Positions 35,101 to 43,133 of a stretch of DNA of 64,000 bases are shown here, in pieces. Every line of letters starts with the position of its first letter. The first letter of the stretch is position 1. Below the pieces are notes generated by a model that worked only from the letters and a program-made list of their open reading frames with translations, had not been told where the DNA came from and did not search any database. Source of the DNA: Streptacidiphilus albus JL83. Its GTDB lineage: Bacteria > Actinomycetota > Actinomycetes > Streptomycetales > Streptomycetaceae. Both the position numbers and the translations under genes were made by a program. The stretch is taken from the NCBI RefSeq assembly GCF_000744705.1, contig NZ_JQML01000001.1, positions 2,046,001-2,110,000 of the forward strand, read 5' to 3'.

Positions 35101-35336
35101 CCATCCGCCAGGTGCAGGAGGCCCGGAAGAACAGCGGCCTCGACGTCTCCGACCGGATCGTGCTCCGCTTCACCACCACCGACCCGGCCACGGCCGAGGC
35201 GCTGGCGGCGCACGCCACCCTGATCGCCGACGAGGTGCTGGCCACCGACTTCGCCGAGGGGGCAGCCGACTGGGACCAGCCGACCGCCTTCACCGACGAG
35301 GCGCTGGCGCTGACCTTCTGGCTGCACAAGGTCTGA
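32199..35336 (+). CDS. ileS: Isoleucine--tRNA ligase
   Basis: A class I aminoacyl-tRNA synthetase of 1045 residues charging tRNA-Ile. The HIGH-region signature reads 'PPTANGMPGAHHIEAR', and KMSKS is 'GRKMSKHLGNIL'. Zinc-type Cys pairs occur in 'PWCPRCGTGLSDHE' and 'CTTCAAPV'. The tRNA-anticodon and C-terminal domains are complete. The length and signatures fit the eukaryote-like (type 2) IleRS seen in Streptomyces. ATG at 32199 has GGAGGA 8 nt upstream. The gene is controlled by the T-box leader and is followed by a strong hairpin. Confidence 0.98.
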   Translation: MSAPQYRPVPAQVDLPVLEHGILSFWQDNKIFQRTLEQSEGRPEWVFYEGPPTANGMPGAHHIEARVFKDVFPRYKTMKGHHVARKAGWDCHGLPVELAVEKELGFSGKQDIEAYGIAEFNERCRASVTRHTDAFAELTNRMGYWVDLDDAYRTMDPDYIQSVWWSLKQIFDKGLLVQDFRVAPWCPRCGTGLSDHELAQGYETVVDPSVYVRFPLTSGPLAGRAAMLVWTTTPWTLVSNVAVAAHPDVTYVVATDGNEQLVVAEPLLAKSLGEGWTATGERFTGAEMERWTYDRPFSLIPVEGAHFVVNAEYVTTEDGSGLVHQAPAFGADDLATCRSYGLPMVNPVLADGTFEPDVPLVGGQFFKKADEALVADLDARGRLFRHVPYEHSYPHCWRCHTALLYYAQPSWYVRTTAVKDAMLRENEKTNWFPETVKQGRFGDWLKNNIDWALSRNRYWGTPLPIWRCEDDHLTCVGSLAELSELTGRDLSDLDPHRPYIDEVTFPCTTCAAPVVRVPEVIDAWYDSGSMPFAQYGYPLKNAELFEKRYPAQFISEAIDQTRGWFYTLMAVGTLVFDRSSYENVVCLGHILAEDGRKMSKHLGNILEPISLMDQHGADAVRWFMAAGGSPWSARRVGHNTIQEVVRKTLLTYWNTVAFQALYARTAGWAPSTADPAPADRPMLDRWVLSELNTLVRDVDSALDGFDTQRAGKLLSAFVDDLSNWYVRRARRRFWQGEPAALATLHEALETVTRLMAPLTPFITEQVWQDLVVPVTADAPASVHLAEFPVADEALIDPALSRHMTLVRRLVELGRATRADSGVKTRQPLSRALIAAQGYEELPAELLAQITEELNVTALESLSAVGGSLVDTTAKANFRALGKRFGKGVQEVAKAVAAADAAALGAALRATGTATVELDGEPVELTPEEVVITETPREGWAVANESGATVALDLHITPELRLAGVARDAIRQVQEARKNSGLDVSDRIVLRFTTTDPATAEALAAHATLIADEVLATDFAEGAADWDQPTAFTDEALALTFWLHKV

Positions 35337-35346
35337 CCGGAGCACC

Positions 35347-35387
35347 GGTGCCCGGGGCGGGGCCGCGAGGCCGCCGCCCCGGGCACC
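35347..35387 (+). terminator. ileS terminator hairpin
   Basis: A 14-bp perfect stem GGTGCCCGGGGCGG / CCGCCCCGGGCACC. Its loop itself can fold as GGCC-GCGA-GGCC. It begins 11 nt after the ileS stop. There is no T-tract, as is common in streptomycetes. Confidence 0.8.
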
Positions 35388-35436
35388 GTCGTGTCCGGAC
35401 CTTCCCGGACGGAGGCCGATCGTTCGCCGGGCAGGG

Positions 35437-35574
35437 CACCGGGCCCGGGGCAACATCCAGGTGCTGACGGTCCGCGAGGGCCTGATCACCGCCACCCGCG
35501 ACTACCACCACCATGTCGCCGTCGCCGCCGCGACCGGCAGGCTCCCGGAGCTGCCGGCCGCCCTGGAGCAGTAG
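35437..35574 (+). pseudogene. 3' relic of an NTF2/SnoaL-like gene
   Basis: In frame with the TAG at 35572, the sequence encodes 'NIQVLTVREGLITATRDYHHH' followed by 'VAVAAATGRLPELPAAL'. This looks like the last strand and C-terminal tail of SnoaL/NTF2-like proteins (pattern '..V..G.I...RDY.D...'). Upstream the frame has only ~35 more Arg/Pro-rich codons and enters the ileS terminator, with no domain start. At most a 37-codon ORF could begin at GTG 35461. I read it as a decayed remnant, by eye only. Confidence 0.5.
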
Positions 35575-35590
35575 CCCCCGGACATGCCGC

Positions 35591-35622
35591 CGCCCCCTGC
35601 TGGAACGTTCCAGCAGGGGGCG
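35591..35622. terminator. 32-bp perfect palindrome, bidirectional terminator
   Basis: CGCCCCCTGCTGGAAC is followed directly by its exact reverse complement. As RNA it gives a long stem with an AACGTT apex. It lies between the convergent ileS/relic side and divIVA, 73 nt beyond the divIVA stop. Confidence 0.8.
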
Positions 35623-35694
35623 TGGCTGTGTCGCGGCAGGCGCGAGGGAGGCATGGGTCCGCGAGGGACCCTCAGCCCCGACCGGTGGTGCCGG

Positions 35695-36954
35695 TCAGCC
35701 CTCGTCGTCCTGGTCGATCAGGAAGCCGCGCATCGGCTGCGGGGCCTGCTGCAGCGGAGGCTGCGGACGGACCGCGGCCATCGGCTGGGTCATGGCCGGG
35801 GACATCTGCTGCTGGCCGCCGACCGACTGGTGCTGCTGGCCGGGGTTGAAGCTGTTGCCGCCGAAGCTGGGCTGGCTGCCGCCGCCGGGGTTGAACCCGC
35901 CGTTGCCGCCACCGAAGCTCTGCTGCCCGCCGAAGGTCTGACCGCCCATCGGCGAAGCGCCGACCGGGGCCATCGAGGGCTGCGGGATCGCGGCCGGGGG
36001 CAGCGAGGCCGTGGCCGGCTGGCGCGCGGGGGCGAGCGAGTCGTCCGCCTGCGACTCCAGCTGGCGCAGCTGGGTCTCCAGGTAGGACTTCAGCCGCGTG
36101 CGGTACTCGCGCTCGAAGGCGCGCAGGTCCTCGACCTTGCGCTCCAGGGTGGCGCGGGCGGACTCCAGCGAGCCCATGGCGACGCGGTGCTTCTCCTGGG
36201 CGTCCCGCTCCAGGGCGTCGGCCTTGGCACGGGCGTCGCGCTCCAGACCCTCGGCGCGGCTGCGGGCCTCGCCGACGATCTTGTTCGCCTCGGAACGGGC
36301 CTCGGCGATCGCCTGGTCCGCTGTCTGCTGGGCCAGGCCCAGGACGCGGGCGGCACTGTCGCCACCGGGGTTCTGCTGCTGCTGCGGGAAGGGCTGCTGC
36401 ATCTGCTGCATCTGCGGCGGCATCTGCTGCTGCATCGGCTGGAGCTGGCCGCCCATCTGCTGCGGCTGGCCCATCTGCTGCTGGCCCATCTGGCCGACGA
36501 AGCCCTGCTGGCCACCCATGGTGCCGCCCTGGAGCTGCGGCGGACCCTGGAGCTGCGGGGCGCCGGGCAGCTGCGGGGCACTGGGCAGCTGCGGCGGGCC
36601 GGGGTGGCCCATCTGCTGCTGCTGTTGCATCTGCTGCTGCGGCTGCATCTGGGTCTGCTGCATCTGCGGCGGCATACCCTGCTGCGGCACCGGCGGGCCG
36701 GATATGGCCGCCGGGACGGGCGGGCCAGGACGCTGGTGCTGTTCCTGTTCCTTCCGCATGTTCTGCTGGTTCTGCGCGGCCGCGCGAGTCGCGGCGGCCA
36801 GTTTGGCGCGCAGGTCCTCGTTCTCGCGGAGCAGTCGGGTCAGCTCTCCTTCGACCTCGTCGAGGAAGGCATCGACCTCGTCCTCGTCATAGCCTTCGCG
36901 GAGGCGGACGGTCGTGAACTGCTTGTTCCGCACGTCCTCGGGGGTCAATGGCAT
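35695..36954 (-). CDS. divIVA: DivIVA-family polar growth protein
   Basis: A 419-residue coiled-coil protein that marks growing tips and organises apical cell-wall synthesis in Streptomyces. The N-terminal domain begins 'MPLTPEDVRNKQFTTVRLREGYDEDEVDAFLDEV' (core 'YDEDEVDAFLDEVEGEL'). A first coiled coil ends near residue 70. A long Gln/Pro/Met/Gly-rich insert (about 70-200) separates it from the second coiled coil ('ADQAIAEARSEANKIVGEA' onward, to about 320), and a Gly/Gln-rich tail ends 'GFLIDQDDEG'. The PQG-rich insert is a Streptomyces-type feature. GAGG lies 7 nt before the ATG. Confidence 0.95.
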   Translation of the reverse strand: MPLTPEDVRNKQFTTVRLREGYDEDEVDAFLDEVEGELTRLLRENEDLRAKLAAATRAAAQNQQNMRKEQEQHQRPGPPVPAAISGPPVPQQGMPPQMQQTQMQPQQQMQQQQQMGHPGPPQLPSAPQLPGAPQLQGPPQLQGGTMGGQQGFVGQMGQQQMGQPQQMGGQLQPMQQQMPPQMQQMQQPFPQQQQNPGGDSAARVLGLAQQTADQAIAEARSEANKIVGEARSRAEGLERDARAKADALERDAQEKHRVAMGSLESARATLERKVEDLRAFEREYRTRLKSYLETQLRQLESQADDSLAPARQPATASLPPAAIPQPSMAPVGASPMGGQTFGGQQSFGGGNGGFNPGGGSQPSFGGNSFNPGQQHQSVGGQQQMSPAMTQPMAAVRPQPPLQQAPQPMRGFLIDQDDEG

Positions 36955-37000
36955 CTCTTCACCTCAACGTGATCGTCGGACAGCCGGACGTCTGCGTGGT

Positions 37001-37285
37001 TCACAGGCCCGCCACGACGGAGATCAGGATCGAAACAATAATGATCAGTACGAGGAAGGACAGGTCGAGCGCCACGCCCCCGAGCCGCAACGGCGGGATG
37101 TACCGCCGCAGAAACTTGAGTGGCGGATCGGTGACGGTGTAGATGCACTCCAGCACGACGATCATGGCGCGGCCCGGTTGCCAGTCGCGCGCCAGTTGTC
37201 GAACCCAGTCCATCACCAGACGGGCGAGCAGAATGCCGAGGAAGCAGTACAACGCGATGTACAGCACCTGCCATACAACGTTCAC
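37001..37285 (-). CDS. YggT family membrane protein
   Basis: A 94-residue protein with two hydrophobic segments: N-terminal 'VLYIALYCFLGILLARLVMDW' (core IALYCFLGILLA) and C-terminal 'LSFLVLIIIVSILISVVAG'. The loop 'TDPPLKFLRRYIPPLRLGG' is the YggT signature. It sits in the conserved sepF-yggT-divIVA order. Function uncertain; a link to division or osmotic tolerance is suggested in the literature. GTG start with GGGGAG upstream. Confidence 0.92.
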   Translation of the reverse strand: MNVVWQVLYIALYCFLGILLARLVMDWVRQLARDWQPGRAMIVVLECIYTVTDPPLKFLRRYIPPLRLGGVALDLSFLVLIIIVSILISVVAGL

Positions 37286-37393
37286 TGCCGCTCCCCTCGC
37301 CCTGCTCGGTCCATCCGGTCCACCGCCCGCCCGCCGGGGGCGAGTTGATCGCTACCCGGCGTCACGTGATCCACACGTATCGTCCTGCTTCGG

Positions 37394-37969
37394 TCAGCTC
37401 TGGTTGAAGAACCCACCCTCGGCAATCCTGGCCTTGTCCTCCGCCGTGACATCGACGTTAGCAGGAGAGAGCAGGAACACCTTCTGCGTCACCCGCTCGA
37501 TGCTTCCATGGAGCCCGAAGACCAGTCCAGCCGCGAAGTCTACGAGGCGCTTGGCGTCCGTGTCGTCCATCTCCGTGAGATTCATGATCACGGGGGTGCT
37601 TTCACGGAAGTGTTCCCCGATGGTACGGGCCTCGTTGTAGGTACGGGGGTGCAGCGTGGTGATGCGGTAGGGCTCCCGCTCGGACGCGGCCTTGGACATG
37701 ATCACCGGGGCGCTCTTCTCGACATTTCGACGTTCAGGTGTGATGGACGACACTGGGGCCATCCTCGGCTCGGAGCGCATCGGCGCCACGAAAGCCGCCG
37801 GCGCGGTCGGCGCGGGGACGGGTCGGGGCACCTCCTCGGTGCGTCCGGTTCGCAGCGGCTCGGGCTCGGGGCCGTAGTCCTCGTCGTCCGGGTCGTAACT
37901 CTGGACGTCGTAGCCATCGTCCTCCAAGAGGCCGAGGTAGATCGCCATCTTGCGCACAGCGCCGGCCAT
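37394..37969 (-). CDS. sepF: Cell division protein SepF
   Basis: A 191-residue membrane-binding partner of FtsZ. The N-terminal amphipathic stretch '[21 protein letters not shown]' (membrane anchor) is followed by an acidic/Pro-rich linker. The globular SepF domain has '[20 protein letters not shown]', '[22 protein letters not shown]' and '[12 protein letters not shown]'. Actinobacteria lack FtsA, and SepF is the main FtsZ tether there. Start ATG at 37969 has GGAGG 8 nt upstream; the longer frame is not credible. Confidence 0.96.
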   Translation of the reverse strand: MAGAVRKMAIYLGLLEDDGYDVQSYDPDDEDYGPEPEPLRTGRTEEVPRPVPAPTAPAAFVAPMRSEPRMAPVSSITPERRNVEKSAPVIMSKAASEREPYRITTLHPRTYNEARTIGEHFRESTPVIMNLTEMDDTDAKRLVDFAAGLVFGLHGSIERVTQKVFLLSPANVDVTAEDKARIAEGGFFNQS

Positions 37970-38154
37970 ACTCCTGTCCTCCGCTCTGTGGTGGATCGGC
38001 TTTGTCACCGGTACGCGCCCCGCCTTGGGCCGCTCGTTCACGAGTCGCTCAGTGCGGCGGAGTGGTTCCACGATCCACGGTCTGCCCCTCAGTTGAAGGG
38101 GAGATTCCTTCTTGTCCTGATTTGTTCTGCGATCTGATCTTCTACCCGGTGACG

Positions 38155-38919
38155 TTACCCGAGGGGTGGCCGCGCACCCAGTACCGCCGTACCGACGCGC
38201 ACATGTGTCGCCCCGGCTGCGATGGCCTGTTCCAGGTCCCCGCTCATCCCTGCGGAGACCATCGTGGCAGCAGGATGCGCCTCCCGTACACGGGATGCGA
38301 TTTCCGCGAGCCGGTCGAAGGCCGCGCGCGGATCGCCCGCGAAGCGCCCGTGCAGCGGCGCGACAGCCATCACACCGTCAAGTCGCAAGCCGGGCGCGGC
38401 AGCCAGCGCCTCCGCCAGCATCGGGACCTGCTCCGGAAGGGCGCCGCCGCGACCGGGTGCGTGGCCGGATTCGGCTGCTGCCGAATCGGCGCCGAGGTCG
38501 ACCTGGACGAGGCAGCCCAATTCCGGACGACCCGCTTTCAGCACCCCCTCGGAGAGGGCTTCCACGAGTCGGATCCGGTCGACCGAATGAACGAGGTCGG
38601 CATAACGGAGGACGGAACGGACCTTATTTGTCTGCAATTGGCCGACAAAATGCCAGCGGAGGTCGAGATCACGACATTCCTCGGCTTTCGGGGCGGCGTC
38701 CTGGTCGCGGTTCTCGGCGACGTCGGCCACTCCGAGACCGGCCAGCAGCCGGGTGTCCGAGGCCGGATAGGTCTTGGTGACCACCACCAGGGTGACGCTG
38801 TCGCGTGCGCGCCCGGCGGCGGCGCACGCGTCGGCGACGCGCTGCTCCACCGAGGTGAGGTTGGCGCGCAGCTGTGCCAGGCGCGCCCGGGCAGCAGATT
38901 GATCGTTCACGTGGGTCAT
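38155..38919 (-). CDS. YggS-family PLP-binding protein
   Basis: A 254-residue PLP homeostasis protein with an alanine-racemase-like barrel and no known enzymatic activity. PLP Lys is in '[12 protein letters not shown]'. '[15 protein letters not shown]' and '[29 protein letters not shown]' (core SAGMSGDL) are family signatures. Start ATG at 38919 overlaps the pgeF-like stop as ATGA. It belongs to the conserved ylm cluster (ylmD-ylmE-sepF-yggT-divIVA). A longer frame to 39597 is a shadow of the upstream gene. Confidence 0.94.
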   Translation of the reverse strand: MTHVNDQSAARARLAQLRANLTSVEQRVADACAAAGRARDSVTLVVVTKTYPASDTRLLAGLGVADVAENRDQDAAPKAEECRDLDLRWHFVGQLQTNKVRSVLRYADLVHSVDRIRLVEALSEGVLKAGRPELGCLVQVDLGADSAAAESGHAPGRGGALPEQVPMLAEALAAAPGLRLDGVMAVAPLHGRFAGDPRAAFDRLAEIASRVREAHPAATMVSAGMSGDLEQAIAAGATHVRVGTAVLGARPPLG

Positions 38920-39650
38920 CGCGGGTCCAGCCAGACGTAGCTCGCGAGGCGGCCGGTCCGCTGCTCGCGTCGGTAGGAGAAGTGATCGGCGGATTCCAGG
39001 GTGCAGGTGTGCGGCTGCGGGTGCACGGTCACGCCGAGCGAGCCGAGTTGGGCCCGGACCCCGGCCGGCAGGTCGAGTGCGGGCGTCCCCCAGGAGGTCT
39101 CGCCCGCCGTGGCCGGCTCCAGCGCGGCCACCTCCGCGCGCAGCGCGGCCGGTACCTCGTAGCAGCGGCCGCAGACCGAGGGGCCGATCACCGCCGTGGT
39201 CCGCTCCGGGCGCGCACCCTGTTCGACCATGGCGGCCACGACCGCCGGGACGACGCCGGCCGCGAGCCCGGGGCGCCCGGCGTGGGCGGCGCCGACGACG
39301 CCGGCCTCCGGGTCGGCGAGCAGCACCGGGACGCAGTCGGCGGTGAGCACCGCCAGCGCCAGCCCGCGCCCGGCGGTGACCAGGGCGTCCACGGTCGGGG
39401 CGGTCCCCTCGGGCTGACGCTCCGCCACCACCGCCGTCTCCCGGCCGTGGACCTGGTTCATCCAGACCACGTCGGCCGGGTCCAGCCCGAGGTCGGCGGC
39501 GGCGAGGCGGCGGTTGGCGCGGACGGCGGCGGGGTCGTCGCCCACCGCCCCGCCCAGGTTGAGCTCCTGGAACGGCGAAGTGCTCACCCCGCCCCACCGG
39601 TCGGTGAAGGCGAAGTGAGCACTGTCGAGGGAGATCCGGTGGCCGATCAT
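38916..39650 (-). CDS. pgeF: Peptidoglycan editing factor PgeF / YlmD-type laccase-domain protein
   Basis: A 244-residue Cu/Zn-type multicopper-oxidase-fold protein (DUF152). Metal-binding His/Cys lie in 'WMNQVHGRET', 'VLTADCVPVLLAD' and 'GVVGAAHAGRPGLAAGV'; 'GPSVCGRCYEV' is another signature. In E. coli the homologue removes L-Ser misincorporated into peptidoglycan; the actinobacterial role is inferred. It lies 48 nt after ftsZ. Confidence 0.93.
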   Translation of the reverse strand: MIGHRISLDSAHFAFTDRWGGVSTSPFQELNLGGAVGDDPAAVRANRRLAAADLGLDPADVVWMNQVHGRETAVVAERQPEGTAPTVDALVTAGRGLALAVLTADCVPVLLADPEAGVVGAAHAGRPGLAAGVVPAVVAAMVEQGARPERTTAVIGPSVCGRCYEVPAALRAEVAALEPATAGETSWGTPALDLPAGVRAQLGSLGVTVHPQPHTCTLESADHFSYRREQRTGRLASYVWLDPR

Positions 39651-39698
39651 GCTGGTCAGCCTAGTGGCTGCGGCCCGCAGGACCGGCGGCCGGGAGCG

Positions 39699-40994
39699 CT
39701 ACTTGAGGAAGTCCGGAACGTCCAGTTCCTCGGCCGGGGTGTCCACGTAGGGCGGCCGGGTCTGCGGGACGTGCGGCGCGGCCGGCGGTTCCGGGTGGCG
39801 CGGGGCCGGGTCCTCGGCACGGGGGACGCTGCCGATGGTGTGCATGCTGCGCCCGGCGGCGGTGGAACCCGAGCGGTTGAACTCGGAGCGGCTGAAGTCC
39901 GCGCGGTTGAAGTCCGAGCGGTGCGTGTCCGTGCGGTGGGGATCGGTGCGCCCCGGCTCGGAGCGGTTGAACTCGCTGGGACGTTCCTGCTGCGCGGACT
40001 GGTTCTGACCGGAGCGAACCACCGGCTCACGGACGATGGTGGGCGGCTGCCCGCCGTCGAAGCCGGCCGCGATGACGGTGACCCGGACCTCGTCGCCGAG
40101 GGCGTCGTCGATCACCGCACCGAAGATGATGTTGGCCTCGGGGTGCGCCGCCTCGGCGACCAGCTGGGCCGACTCGTTGATCTCGAACAGGCCGAGGTCG
40201 GAGCCGCCGGAGATGGAGAGCAGCACGCCGCGCGCGCCGTCGATGGAGGCCTCCAGCAGCGGCGAGGAGATCGCCATGATGGCGGCGGCCTTGGCGCGGT
40301 CCTCGCCCCGGGCCGAGCCGATCCCCATCAGCGCCGAACCGGCGTCCGACATGACCGACTTGACGTCGGCGAAGTCGAGGTTGATCAGGCCCGGGGTGGT
40401 GATCAGGTCGGTGATGCCCTGGACGCCGGAGAGCAGCACCTGGTCGGCGGAGCGGAACGCGTCCAGCACCGAGACCTGGCGGTCGGAGATCGACAGCAGC
40501 CGGTCGTTCGGGATCACGATGAGGGTGTCGACCTCCTCGCGGAGTTGCGCGATGCCGTCCTCGGCCTGGTTGGCGCGGCGGCGGCCCTCGAAGGTGAACG
40601 GCCGGGTGACCACGCCGATGGTGAGCGCGCCGAGCGAGCGGGCGATGTTGGCGACGACGGGCGCGCCGCCGGTGCCGGTGCCGCCGCCCTCGCCGGCGGT
40701 GACGAAGACCATGTCGGCCCCCTTGAGGACCTCCTCGATCTCCTCGCGGTGGTCCTCGGCCGCCTTGGCGCCGACATCGGGGTTGGCTCCCGCGCCGAGG
40801 CCGCGGGTGAGTTCACGGCCGACGTCGAGCTTGACGTCGGCGTCGCTCATCAGGAGGGCCTGCGCATCGGTGTTGATCGCGATGAACTCGACGCCCTTGA
40901 GCCCGACCTCGATCATCCGGTTGATGGCGTTCACGCCACCGCCGCCGATGCCGACGACTTTGATGACTGCGAGGTAGTTCTGGGGTGCTGCCAC
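39699..40994 (-). CDS. ftsZ: Cell division GTPase FtsZ
   Basis: The tubulin homologue that forms the Z-ring at vegetative cross-walls and sporulation septa. The GTP-binding 'GGGTGTG' is at residues 103-109, and the T7 synergy loop '[11 protein letters not shown]' at 205-215. The conserved C-terminal tail 'DVPDFLK' ends the protein. The 431-residue length is at the long end for Streptomyces (~400) because the linker carries seven tandem pentapeptides (residues 341-375). GTG start with GAGAGG 8 nt upstream. Its own promoter region lies in the 272-nt gap after ftsQ. Confidence 0.98.
   Translation of the reverse strand: MAAPQNYLAVIKVVGIGGGGVNAINRMIEVGLKGVEFIAINTDAQALLMSDADVKLDVGRELTRGLGAGANPDVGAKAAEDHREEIEEVLKGADMVFVTAGEGGGTGTGGAPVVANIARSLGALTIGVVTRPFTFEGRRRANQAEDGIAQLREEVDTLIVIPNDRLLSISDRQVSVLDAFRSADQVLLSGVQGITDLITTPGLINLDFADVKSVMSDAGSALMGIGSARGEDRAKAAAIMAISSPLLEASIDGARGVLLSISGGSDLGLFEINESAQLVAEAAHPEANIIFGAVIDDALGDEVRVTVIAAGFDGGQPPTIVREPVVRSGQNQSAQQERPSEFNRSEPGRTDPHRTDTHRSDFNRADFSRSEFNRSGSTAAGRSMHTIGSVPRAEDPAPRHPEPPAAPHVPQTRPPYVDTPAEELDVPDFLK
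39870..39974. repeat. 15-bp tandem repeat in the FtsZ linker
   Basis: Seven in-frame 15-bp units encode [30 protein letters not shown] and EFNRS (residues 341-375), a pentapeptide of pattern [ED]-x-x-R-[STA] in the intrinsically disordered linker before the FtsZ tail. Confidence 0.9.
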
Positions 40995-41122
40995 GTCGAA
41001 GGCCTCTCGCCTCGGATGTACGGTGCCGAAGGGACGGGAACTCGTGGAGACGAGGTCCGGACCCGAACCCTGACCCTGAGGTTTAGGGTTAATGCTGTGT
41101 CACTCTTTCCGTCTGTCACAGG

Positions 41123-41151
41123 ACACTAGGTCTCAAGGCGGGTCCATTCAA
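41123..41151 (-). promoter_or_regulatory. ftsZ promoter with WhiA-type GACAC motifs
   Basis: On the minus strand TTGAAT (41146-41151), a 17-nt spacer and TAGTGT (41123-41128) form a good housekeeping-type promoter about 130 nt before the ftsZ GTG. GACAC, the core bound by WhiA, occurs at 41122-41126 and 41154-41158 on the plus strand and at 41097-41101 on the minus strand. An AACCCT/AGGGTT dyad (41066-41090) lies in the leader. In Streptomyces ftsZ has several promoters, one sporulation-specific; which one this is cannot be told from sequence. Confidence 0.65.
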
Positions 41152-41266
41152 CGGACACGCCGAGCGTCTCGATTTTTCTTGTGAGCCTATGTGATCAATC
41201 GTCCGGGGTGTCCACCGGGGTGGTCTATCAGATTCGTGGCTGGACCGGCGATCCGTCAAGCGTGCG

Positions 41267-42040
41267 TCAACCGCGCACTGCTGGGTCGTCGGGCGCGGTG
41301 ACGTCGTAGGTCGTACCGCCCTGCTTCAGCAGTGCCGCGAGCACCACCGCCTTGCGCGCGTCCCTTTCCGGACTCCCCCACAGCACCGTTGCGCCACCGG
41401 CGAGTTGCAATTCCATATCGTCGTACGAATGCACCACGACCGCAATCGTCCCGCGGGCGACCGCGGGCGGGAGCGCCTTCGCGATCTGCACCGCCGAGTC
41501 CACCAGCTCGGCCTCGGAGAACTCCGGCAGGGAGCTCCGGCCGACCGGGGAGAGCGCCAGTTCGACCACCGGCACACCGGCCGGGATGCCGGGACCGGTG
41601 GCGAAGCCCACCCCGCCCGCGTCGACCTGCTCGTAGCCGTTCGCGGTCCTGACCGCGGCGACCGCGACCCGCTCGGTGATCCGCAGCCGGACCGTGTGCG
41701 GCCACTCGGTGCTCACCTGCACCCGCGCCACCCGGGGCAGCGCCCGGAGCACCCGGGCCCGGACCGCCCCGGTGTCGAGCCGCTCCAGCGGACCGCCCAG
41801 CGGCACCCGGGCGGCGGCCAGCACCTGCGCCGGCGTCAGCACCCTGACCCCGCTGACCAGGACCGTCCTGACGTTCAGCACCGAGGAGAAGAACACCAGC
41901 CAGCAGGCGGTGGAGACGAGTGCGGCGAGCAGTCCGGCGAGGACCCCGACACCGCGCCGGGACAGCCGCAGCCGCGGGGCGGACGGGGGCGCTGCCCCGT
42001 CCGCCGCCGCGGTCGCCTCCGGCGCGAGGGCCTCAGGCAC
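41267..42040 (-). CDS. ftsQ: Cell division protein FtsQ (DivIB)
   Basis: A 257-residue bitopic divisome protein. A short Ala/Pro-rich cytoplasmic tail is followed by a TM helix '[20 protein letters not shown]' (about residues 35-54), a POTRA domain beginning '[21 protein letters not shown]', and a beta domain ending '[12 protein letters not shown]'. GTG at 42040 (VPEALAPEA) is chosen; it overlaps the murG end by 8 nt. The longer frame reaches into murG and is a shadow. Confidence 0.93.
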   Translation of the reverse strand: MPEALAPEATAAADGAAPPSAPRLRLSRRGVGVLAGLLAALVSTACWLVFFSSVLNVRTVLVSGVRVLTPAQVLAAARVPLGGPLERLDTGAVRARVLRALPRVARVQVSTEWPHTVRLRITERVAVAAVRTANGYEQVDAGGVGFATGPGIPAGVPVVELALSPVGRSSLPEFSEAELVDSAVQIAKALPPAVARGTIAVVVHSYDDMELQLAGGATVLWGSPERDARKAVVLAALLKQGGTTYDVTAPDDPAVRG

Positions 42041-43127
42041 GGCGGTGCTTGGCGATCGCCCGGTACACCATGTCGACCAGCAGGTCGTCGGCGTCACGGC
42101 GGCCGAACTCGGCGGCGGCCCGGCTCATGTCCCAGAGCCGCTGAGGGTCGGTCAGCACCGGCAGCAGCTGGCCCAGCACCCAGTCGACCGACAGTTCGGC
42201 GTCGTCGACCAGCAGCCCGCCCCCGGCCCGGACCACGGGCTGGGCGTTGAGCCGCTGCTCGCCGTTGCCGATCGGCAGCGGCACGAAGGCGCCGGGCAGC
42301 CCGACGGCGGCCAGCTCGGCCACGGTCATCGCGCCGGCCCGGCAGAGCATCATGTCGGCGGCGGCGTAGGCCAGGTCCATCCGGTCCAGGTACGGGACCG
42401 CGCGGTAGGGCGGCATCCCCGGGATGTCGTCGATCCGCGGGATCTCGTTCTTCGGGCCGACCGCGTGCAGGATCTGCACGCCGTACTGCTGGAGCCGGGG
42501 GGCGACCGCCTGGATGGTCTCGTTGAGCCGGCGGGCGCCCTGGGAACCGCCGGAGACCAGCAGCGTGGGCAGCCGCTGGTCCAGGCCGAAGTAGGCCCGG
42601 GCCTCCGGCCGGGCCGCGTTCCGGTCCAGGGTGGCGATGGTGCGGCGCAGCGGGATGCCGATGTACTGGGCGTCCCTGAGCTTGCTGTCCGGGGTGGAGA
42701 CGGCGACGAAGTCGGTGTAGCGGGAGCCGATCTTATTGGCCACCCCGGGGCGGGCGTTGGCCTCGTGGACCACGATCGGCACGCCGGAGCGCTTGGCCGC
42801 GAAGTAGGCCGACATGGCGACGTAGCCGCCGAAGCCGACCACCGCGTCGGCCCTGGTCCGCTCCAGCACGTCCTGGACGGCCTTGACCGTCCCGCGCAAC
42901 CGCCCGGGGAGGGTGATCAGCTCGGGGGTGGCCTTGCGCGGCAGGGCCACCTTGGGGATCAGTGCGAGTTCGTAGCCGCGTTCCGGGACCAGTCTGGTCT
43001 CCAGTCCGCTCTCCGTGCCGAGCGCTGTGATGCCGACCGAGGGGTCGCTCCTGCGCAGCGCGTCCGCAAGGGCGAGCGCGGGCTCGATGTGGCCGGCGGT
43101 CCCTCCGCCGGCGAGTACGACATGCAC
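42033..43127 (-). CDS. murG: UDP-GlcNAc:lipid I N-acetylglucosaminyltransferase
   Basis: Makes lipid II on the inner membrane face. GT-B fold of 364 residues. '[21 protein letters not shown]' contains the lipid I-binding Gly-rich loop; '[22 protein letters not shown]' and '[15 protein letters not shown]' are further signatures. The donor-binding '[19 protein letters not shown]' region is intact. The gene is 6 nt after ftsW. Confidence 0.96.
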   Translation of the reverse strand: MHVVLAGGGTAGHIEPALALADALRRSDPSVGITALGTESGLETRLVPERGYELALIPKVALPRKATPELITLPGRLRGTVKAVQDVLERTRADAVVGFGGYVAMSAYFAAKRSGVPIVVHEANARPGVANKIGSRYTDFVAVSTPDSKLRDAQYIGIPLRRTIATLDRNAARPEARAYFGLDQRLPTLLVSGGSQGARRLNETIQAVAPRLQQYGVQILHAVGPKNEIPRIDDIPGMPPYRAVPYLDRMDLAYAAADMMLCRAGAMTVAELAAVGLPGAFVPLPIGNGEQRLNAQPVVRAGGGLLVDDAELSVDWVLGQLLPVLTDPQRLWDMSRAAAEFGRRDADDLLVDMVYRAIAKHRRA

Positions 43128-43133
43128 CGAAAT

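Noticed and set aside
32202..35495. Long minus-strand frame opposite ileS
   Set aside because: Antisense shadow of ileS with no motifs.
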